Source: Bisporella sp. PMI_857 | Lineage: Eukaryota; Ascomycota; Leotiomycetes; Helotiales; Helotiaceae | DNA length: 64,000 nt | Direction of reading: 5' to 3' | Assembly: GCA_021307315.1 (NCBI GenBank) | Contig: JAJSPD010000021.1 | Span: 124,001-188,000 of the forward strand | Shown: positions 56,936 to 64,000 of the stretch, piece by piece | Layout: each line of letters begins with the position of its first letter | Numbering within the stretch: the first letter of the stretch is position 1 | Translations under genes and position numbers: made by a program | The notes under the pieces: generated by a model | What the model was told of the DNA's origin: nothing | Database searches by the model: none | What the model saw: only the letters and a program-made list of their open reading frames with translations

Positions 56936-58724
56936 TTACCTGGACGCAAGCACATGATTGTAGGAAATTCGACGATAAGGTTTCCCTGCCCGTCAGCAAC
57001 CAGTATGGTTATGATATCTGGGTTGACTCTGCGTTGGGCATTGGGTTTAATGGCGTTGTTTGGTTGATCGTGAGGAAGACGGAGGTACTTCAAGCCATTC
57101 GAGGCATTCAATGTCTGGGATTCAGTGATGCATTTAAGCCTCAAATATGCCTATGATTTCGGTTACTTCTCGGGGGGGGGGGGGGGGACATCATTCTCAG
57201 AAAGGATTTCGATTACCTTGCTAGGACTAGGCTACAAATATATACGCTCGGTTAAACCTCCTGAATGTCTCTTATACCTGCTTTTCTATTTTATGGCCGC
57301 TCCTTACTAGAATACCTTGTCCTAACCCGGCCTCTTAAATGTAAATGGCGAGGAATTTTAGAATCTTCACAGGTACACCTCCCCAGAAAATCAGGCTTCG
57401 CTGGACGCAAGGAAAGCACGCCAGTGCCGTAAAGCATTGCTACTGCTGCTGCGTGCTGGATCTGTATGCAATGTACGTAAACTCTTGGTACATCGACGGG
57501 TTTGGTTAAGCGAGCGAAATAGGGGGCAACAAACTCCAAGACATAAGACTTGTTGGAAAACCAGAAAATTAGATCAGCGGACATGCTATCGTTAAATACT
57601 TGAAATAAATCCACTTCATGAGCTCAATTTTCTACTGTACAACACATGGTGCTGCTTTTCATGTTGACGCTTTGGGATTGGTGTAACATGTCAAGAAATA
57701 TATTGCGGGTCTTAATAATCTGGCAGCATTGAGGTATTTTAACCATGGGACCATGGAAGATGGGTCACCGTTCTCGTATTGCTAACGGAAAGGTTAGAGC
57801 ATAATATCGCTAATTGGTTTATTATGATAATTTATTACAATAAAACAAAGTTTTTTTTTATAATTTTTTTTAATTCACAACTTGTATACATATCTACACG
57901 TAACCACCATGTTAAACGCATGCCTGACTAGAGAAATATGACTAAGGATTTAATTTAACACATTGAAATGTTTTATACATAAAGCCAGTGAGCCCTGCTC
58001 CAAACTCAACGCATAAATCTGGAGACTTTGCCTGCAAAGCCCAATAATATGATCCATATCATCAAAAACTTGCCGAAGGAGGAGGTCCCAATTTCTTTTA
58101 TCACACGGCCAACCAGTTCGAGGCAATGCCTCATTTTGATATTAGGCTGTGCAACACGTCTCAGCCGGAAAACACGTTTCGAGCGTGTCGTTGCCCCAGA
58201 AGAAAATCCAAAGAGTTAAGCTTCCCCGCATTATGCAGCTTTGAGAGGTTAATATTCCCGACGGATCCCTGGAGGCGCGGCTCAAACGTCCTCAGGCACC
58301 ACTGACCTTTCGAAGAGTATAATCTGATATGAAGCTGTACTTGGCTTCTCTGATGAACTTCTTCCTTGCCAATGGCTTTGCAACTGCCGAAATGGGTCTA
58401 CACGGGTGTCTATGTTTGAGCGAAGTGGCTGTGGTGTTGTGGCACATATATCTCTGTTGGTATACTTCATCCTGTCCCTCTACCTTGCGTGATCTTAAGC
58501 TAGTATCGAGCAATATTGCCCCATCCGGGAAATAGAGTCTGCTTGGAGTAATCTGCCGTTTGGAACTTTTAATAGATGTACGCGTCAATATTGGAAAACC
58601 TTTCCATATGACTAACGGCTGGAATGAGCCTTTCTCGTGTCGGCAACCTTTCATTGTCCTTCGCAGCTTTCTCTTTTACTATATTTTGTAGGAGCCCATA
58701 GCCTTAAGAGCCCATCCCCTCTGG
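56936..58724. other. Gene-poor stretch
   Basis: Possible upstream parts of the orphan exon, a run of 16 G (57172-57187), AT-rich sequence near 57840-57960 and the leader of the GH114 gene. Confidence 0.45.
57172..57187 (+). repeat. Poly-G homopolymer (16 nt)
   Basis: Uninterrupted G run. Length is likely unstable in sequencing. Confidence 0.85.
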
Positions 58725-60100
58725 ATGCTCAGCAGCAGCATGCTCTTGTCTTCAATATTGGCATGCGCCTGTGCTACAGTAGCATCAGGTGCTACTTTCG
58801 CTCTGGGCCAGAAGTTTCAAATTATCTTGAATAGTATTCCAGATCTCTCAGCTGGCCCTTTGACACCGGATGCGGCTGTCTTCGATGTAGATGCGATCGA
58901 TACCCCCGCAACAACAATTGCGGGACTCAAAGCTGCTGGTAGGATAGTAATCTGCTACTTTAGTGCCGGGACATATGAAGCATGGAGAGCAGACGCACCC
59001 AACTTTCAAGCCTCAGACCTTGGGAAAACGCTTCCGGAATGGCCTGACGAGAAATGGGCCAGAATTGGTAGCACAAATGTGAGGAGTATCATGACAAATC
59101 GAATAATAATGGCCTCGCAGAAGGGGTGCGACGCTATTGATCCTGATAATACAGGTATGGTCATCCCTGGGGAAATATTAAAGGGCGATGTGCCAATACA
59201 AAATCAGAGCTAATGCTAATCCGTACTTAGATGGTTGGGTACGTTTCTTTGGTTTGTTCCGCCGAAGCAAGGAAGGCATTTGAGCTCTGAAATAAGGATT
59301 CTATGCCATTATAAAAAGTCGCGCATTACTAACAGCGCCTAGCAAAACGACAATGGCCTATCGCTCCAACAGTCTGATGCCGTGAATTATATAAAGTTCC
59401 TCTCCACAACTGCCGCAAAATATGGTATGAAGACAGGACTCAAGAATTCTATAGGGATAATACCAGATGTCCTTGGAGTTGTGGATTTCGCAATCAATGA
59501 GCAGTGTTCTGTTATGATAGAGTGTGATAGATACGGCCCCTTTATCAATGCCGGGAAGCCAGTCTTCCATATTGAATACCCGGCTACAGTGCCAAATGTT
59601 TCCGCCGCAGATCGAACAGGCGTATGTACCAAGGACGGGAAGGAGCAGATGAGCACAGTACTAAAGTACCTTCTATTGGACGGGTGGGTCCAATATTGCG
59701 ATGGGTCAATAGCAGAAACCCATACGACAGCTGGCATTCCAAATCCGCATTATAGTTCGAGACCTACCACTTCCAAGACAACCTCCACGTCAAAATCCAC
59801 GTCAAAACCAACTACTACAGTAAGAACCACTACAAGGCCGACGACTAGCACTGCTTCTACGTCAAAGCCCACAACAACAAGTATTCCAGGGGGTGGGTCG
59901 GGATGTAAATCGAAACATTGGGATCAATGTGGAGGGAATGATTGGAAAGGGTGCACAGTTTGCGAGGTAATTCTCTTCCTATCTAATGTCTATATTACCT
60001 TCGTAGTACTTTCTACAAGTCTGGCTTCAACTACTGACCTATACAGGCTGGGTTTACGTGTAAAGCAGTATCGCCACCTTGGTACTATCAATGTCTCTGA
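58725..60100 (+). CDS. Secreted GH114 glycoside hydrolase with CBM1 (endo-alpha-1,4-polygalactosaminidase type)
   Basis: Four exons, 58725-59154, 59231-59238 (8 nt), 59343-59966 and 60047-60100, encode 371 aa. A signal peptide (about residues 1-22) precedes the GH114 barrel. Its motifs include VFDVDAIDT, VICYFSAGTYE, the DPDNTDGW segment and MIECDRYG, whose acids are the likely catalytic pair. A Thr/Ser-rich linker (about residues 270-325) leads to a type 1 cellulose-binding module ending WYYQCL with the usual Cys pattern and flat aromatic face. GH114 enzymes cut alpha-1,4-galactosamine polymers such as fungal galactosaminogalactan. The 8-nt exon codes exactly the D-G-W of the motif, and without it the active site would be broken. 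Confidence 0.92.
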
Positions 60101-61029
60101 GATCGTGCTTTCGATGGCATTTAGTCTATCAAGAAGCTCCTCTCATCTGATGCTTACCTAGAAAAATACACGCATTCTTTAAACAACTCTATTCCATAGA
60201 GCCCTGTGCGGCTTTATTTTCCATCGCTTTGTGAACTTGATGCTTTACAGTGCAATGCCAGTCGAGTGACTTGAGCTTGCCGACCCAGTCGACAGGCGCA
60301 GGCAACAACAGTCTAGCCGATCTCAATTCAAGCTCATATCATCACCGATTTCCCTCTGCATATACAGACCTCCCTGATTTTCTGCTGTGTATGGAAAATA
60401 TGATAATCTGTCACAGCGTTTGCTAAGCGGGTCGGTTCGATGAGGCATTGCTATATTCTATCTATGTAAAATATATCTTTAGTATTGCTTCGAGAGGCAG
60501 ACCAAGAAGAAGTCTCTGGATGCCCGCCTTACGAGTGATCGCTACTGATAAAGGCGAGTCTGACATGGGGTACTTAGTTTATCGAACGGTTGGCGCTCCG
60601 AGCCCAACATCCCACGGTTCGTCATGCTTGAAGCATGTTCCCTTAACAGATCACATTATGTTTTCGAGCTTGCAAACTATTGACTAACCGATTATATATT
60701 TCGTTTTTTTAAGATCGATTGCTTTTGTTTGGAGCACATATGGAAGCTTACCACGTAAGGCATATGTCGGCGTTTCAGGGGCACCCTCCTGCTTTATCCT
60801 GAGTATCATCTCATTGTCTTCTGGTTTCCGCGGACGCGCTTTCTCTTGGGCTGTAATATTGTCGACCGCATCTTGGAATGTACTACAATATTGTGAGGGG
60901 TTGCAGCCTCTGCGGATGTCTCCCTGTCGCCCGGCAGGGCATTCCTCATTCTCTCCTACCATCAGCTTCGAAATAGAAAGAAGTAATGGTGATTGGAAGT
61001 TAAAATCATATACATTCATCACTCCTCGT
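60101..61029. other. Intergenic region left of the TPR relic
   Basis: Mostly nothing recognised. A minus-strand frame of 112 codons (60684-61022) has charged protein-like parts but no identity. Confidence 0.5.
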
Positions 61030-61239
61030 GAGGGAGGAAGTTCATATGATACCCACCGACTGGTTCAAACAGCAGTGCCGAACTGGTTGAAAACGACGGG
61101 AGAACTCATTCGATGGAGTTCCGAGACGCTAAAGCAGACTGCAATAATATTTTGTATGCACGAGAACGGAGACGAATGCATCCTATATCTTCCTCATGTT
61201 CAATGCCTTCTCAGCCTTCAAGACTTGAGGAGCTACTAA
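61030..61239 (+). pseudogene. Relic of a TPR-type NLR-like protein
   Basis: A short frame reads SSYDTHRLVQTAVPNWLKTT, then ELIRWSSETLKQTA, then LYLPHVQCLLS before a stop. This order (H-R-L-V-Q, a Trp/Leu helix, then Y/F-L-P-H-x-Q) is the boundary between the NB-ARC region and TPR repeats in many fungal STAND/NLR proteins. The usual FP-GE-ENW segment is degenerate. No NB-ARC or effector domain is seen upstream. Confidence 0.45.
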
Positions 61240-61475
61240 ATGAGGTACTATTCAAAGTCGGAGATTATTTCGCGCAGATAGTGGAGATACAATTCCTATG
61301 CCTGAATTCCTATAACCTTTGATGGCAATTCTTGTTGCAATCCATCCAATCTTGCTATATGAAGCAAGGTGCCATTGACCGACAAGTGGAGCGCTATATA
61401 AATTCCTGTTGCCTAGGCAATTGATTTTGATTCGTCATATTGCATTTTAAATTCTCAAGAAGATACTTTCCGCAT

Positions 61476-61549
61476 GGCCGGATGGTGTAGTTGGTTATCA
61501 CGTCTGCTTAACACGCAGAAGGTCTTGGGATCGAACCCCAATCTGGTCA
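61476..61549 (+). tRNA. tRNA-Val (anticodon AAC)
   Basis: 74 nt without intron. The acceptor stem GGCCGGA pairs with TCTGGTC (two G-U pairs), followed by discriminator A. The D arm contains GTAGTTGGTTATCAC. The anticodon stem TCTGC/GCAGA encloses loop TTAACAC, giving anticodon AAC for valine. The T arm is TTGGG-ATCGAAC-CCCAA. Internal A and B boxes (TGGTGTAGTTGG and GATCGAACCCC) are present. Confidence 0.96.
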
Positions 61550-61552
61550 TCC

Positions 61553-61556
61553 TTTT
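61553..61556 (+). terminator. RNA polymerase III terminator (TTTT)
   Basis: Four T residues begin 4 nt after the tRNA 3' end. Confidence 0.7.
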
Positions 61557-62040
61557 GCTCTTTAAAATAACGAGATTTTGCTTTTTTGAAGATGTTCATA
61601 TGCATATGGTGCAAATTTTGAGTACTCGGGAGGATATTGCTTTTGTGTTTAGTTACCCTTTTCTCACAAACGCAAATATCTGTGCGAAAGTGGGTCGTGC
61701 GGAAAGAGCCGTCTCTCCCTGGTCGTTTTTGTTGCTTGTGGAAGTTACTTAATCTTTTAGATAAGGTTGTGGTTGATAAAATTTGTTGTCTATTTCTTGC
61801 TGGTAGCGATTATGATGTTCTTTCAGATACCGCCTTGTATATTTGAGCCAGTCCTTTCTTGAAAACTGCAGAAGGACTTAACCTATTCAAAGGGTTGCTG
61901 TAATCGTTCTAAGTCTTTGGATCAAAAGATTTTATTCGTCGATATGTCCAGTTTCACCAACACCGACTGAACTCCTCTTTTAACTTCATCATATTGATAT
62001 CATGTCCCAAAATATGCCTCCAACCCCTAATCTGCGGAAC
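61557..62040. other. Intergenic region
   Basis: Between tRNA-Val and the 3' end of the potassium transporter. Nothing recognised. Confidence 0.6.
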
Positions 62041-63986
62041 CTAGATCTCCTTCACAAATCCCACCTCGACCAGGTTATCGAAAGGAATATTCATGTCCGC
62101 CATCTTAGTCCTGCTATTCTCTCGAATCCACAAGAATGCAAGTAATACAATCTTCCGAAAGATATTTGTTCCCTTCCTGATATTCATCTGCTCCTTGCCC
62201 ATCACGTATACCGTCTGTGCTTCCGCGGCCCTTTTCAGAATAGCCGACTCTGAATCGACCCCTGGGGAGCGCGACCTCAATGAAGTATTCTCAGGAGCTG
62301 AAGCGTTGCTCTTGCTAATGAAAAGCATAAGCTGTTCGACAATCAAACGGCCAAGATCCGGACTCAAGATCATATCCATATACCCGTGACGAATGGTGAG
62401 TCTGTAACATCCCGGAATCGTCGTTCGCTGCATCACGTAACGCTCCTCTTCTGGAACCGTCGGCGTGGAGAGCGGACGCATGTGGAAGAAGATGATGATC
62501 TCAGGTCTGCAGCTGAACTTGCGGACGAACTGCGCAAAGACAATGGGCACATTATGGCCAACTTTATCGAAGAATATGCCAACCCCATTAACGGTTGAGA
62601 TCGTGCCACCGCCAAAGGCAGCCGTGAGTTTGGTGTCACCTTGGCCCGTTGGAGGTGCAAGGAGGTGGCTTGGTTGAAAGCGGTCTTCTGCTTCGGCAGA
62701 CCATTGCTTTTCCTTACCGAATCGCCAAATAACGAAGATAATGGACAAGATAGCCGCGAGGAGCAGGGTAAACCAGGCGCCTTTGGGGACTTTGGTGAGT
62801 GCTGAGCTGAGATACATTCCGTCAAGGGCAGCGTAAAAGTGGAAGACGAAGGCTACAACTAGAAAGTTGATTTTCCAAATAACGATCGCGACGAGTGCGA
62901 CCATGCAAGTTGTGATAAATGTGACAAATATCACACAAACACCGTATGCGTTCCCAAGTCGTGTTGTCTGCCCAAATTAGATTTAACTTAGTGATACCTG
63001 GGGTTCAAGACATACATCACTGTAGACGGCGGTAACAACAACAGTCCCGATCATCAAAAGCCAATTGGCGAGAGGCATGTATATTTGACCATGGAACTTC
63101 TTCGAGGTGTGAACTGTTTTGATGTGTGGAAAGTAGGACATTGTCATGACTTGTGCCAGGAGCCTAGAATATAAGTCAATCACTAAACAGGAATATCGAT
63201 CACGGAAAATAGCGAGGGTGGCTCACTGGAAACTAGCGGTGACTATAAACATGATATATTAGCAAGTATCAATGGAACCGGTAGATGGGCGTACTCATGG
63301 CTTGAGATGCCACAATGGCTGCCAGAATTGCAATGACCAGACTGAAGTAAAAAGTCCCAGGAATAACTGTGTTGAAGAATGGGTTCGTGAATGCCTCTTC
63401 AGTAGGATCTCGAGAGATGTATGCAGCTTGGCCGATGTATGCTAACAACAGGCAAGGGAAAGCGAAACAAAGCCAGGAAAGCTGGATTGCTCTTTTGTTA
63501 AAAGCGCCAAGATCTGCGAATAATGCTTCCACACCGGTGCTGTATAGAGTGAGTAAGAATGCCTCATGGAGCAACCCAAAGATATCTGTTTTGATCTTGA
63601 GAAAAGAGACCCCCGAAGGTCTAAATTCTGCACCAAGAAAATTCACTTACAATGCGAGTAGTAAGCCACCAAGCGACCTCCATCCTTCCTCACCATTTCT
63701 TATTAAATACTGAAAAGCATAATTAGGGTTGAACGCTCGCAGAACACTATGGTCGAACAGGGCGAGATTATAAATTCCGCAGCACATATTGAAAAGAAGC
63801 CATATCATAACAATTGGTGCGAATGTGGTTGCCAATTTTGTGGTTCCGAAAGGTTGAATGGCAAACAGTAGGACGAGGATCGTACAAGTAACGCCGATTA
63901 TCGTCGCAGTACTAATATCTGGGGCTGCCACCTTGATACCTTGAATTGCGCCTAGGACAGATTGCGCTGGAGTCAAAACACCATCG
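62041..63986 (-). CDS. hak1: HAK/KUP-type high-affinity potassium transporter (5' end outside window)
   Basis: Five visible exons: 63651-63986, 63295-63539, 63227-63242 (16 nt), 63016-63163 and 62041-62967; the N-terminal exons lie beyond the right edge. The sequence shows the family landmarks GVLTPAQSVLGAIQG, FNPNYAFQYL, TGVEALFADLGAFNKR and TTRLGNAYGVCVI, with about nine hydrophobic helices visible. A long cytosolic C-terminus follows. HAK/KUP proteins in fungi drive K+ uptake at low external potassium, probably as K+/H+ symporters in the plasma membrane. The 16-nt exon (TC ACC GCT AGT TTC CA) is needed to keep the frame and restores SQAMITASFQLLAQV. The loop region before 63986 continues as an intron to the window end. 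Confidence 0.95.
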
Positions 63987-64000
63987 CTACGATGTGTTAC

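Noticed and set aside
56890..57156. 88-codon plus-strand frame (SNQYGYDIWVDSALG...)
   Set aside because: Protein-like in part, but the minus strand gives better C-terminal coding character here, and the plus frame has no upstream continuation.

Overview
This window looks like nuclear DNA of a filamentous ascomycete (Pezizomycotina; a leotiomycete is my guess but is not proven). The signs are many short GT-AG introns of about 45-110 nt, a PacC/Rim101 regulator, a Ku80 gene, a secreted CBM1-bearing hydrolase, a Tc1/mariner transposon, and old open frames whose stop codons could all have come from C-to-T change, as repeat-induced mutation would leave. Exon models below were built by hand from splice motifs and reading-frame continuity. 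Almost all sum to whole codons, but none has transcript support.

Layout, left to right. 1-9.6 kb: 3' end of a coiled-coil protein gene, a 74-aa single-pass membrane protein, a C48 (Ulp1-type) cysteine protease, a TPR/MYND/SET methyltransferase, a PHO13-type HAD phosphatase with a telomere-repeat tract in its promoter, and a TMEM205-like membrane protein. 9.9-12.5 kb: Ku80. 12.9-13.8 kb: a probably decayed membrane-protein gene. 13.9-18.2 kb: an NSUN5/Rcm1 rRNA methyltransferase and pacC, whose 5' region carries many copies of PacC's own consensus site. 18.2-30 kb is gene-poor and accessory-like. It holds degenerate AT-rich repeats, one small PAR32/DUF3602 gene, a 306-codon pseudogene, an apparently intact Tc1/mariner element with 33-bp perfect terminal inverted repeats, and a second coding relic. 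30-47.6 kb is a dense housekeeping block: a C2H2 factor with a GC-AG intron, a multi-pass membrane protein, an ING/PHD protein, RLP24, PAM18, a DEDD-type nuclease, PRP18, SAP18, a small complex I subunit and a glutathione S-transferase. 47.6-64 kb is sparse: a GPI-type wall protein, a large alpha/beta hydrolase, a GH114-CBM1 secreted enzyme, a TPR (NLR-like) relic, a tRNA-Val(AAC), and a HAK/KUP potassium transporter that runs off the right edge.

Functional themes: DNA repair and chromatin (Ku80, ING, SAP18, SET-MYND), RNA work (PRP18, RLP24, Rcm1, DEDD nuclease), mitochondrion (PAM18, complex I subunit), pH and ion response (pacC, HAK) and the cell surface or secretome (GPI protein, GH114). 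Several genes form head-to-head pairs over short shared promoters: TMEM205-like/Ku80, RLP24/PAM18, PRP18/SAP18 and complex I subunit/GST. I found no bacterial-style operon, CRISPR array or rRNA. The least explained features are the PacC-site cluster, the all-transition pseudogene and the micro-exons of 5, 8, 9 and 16 nt.
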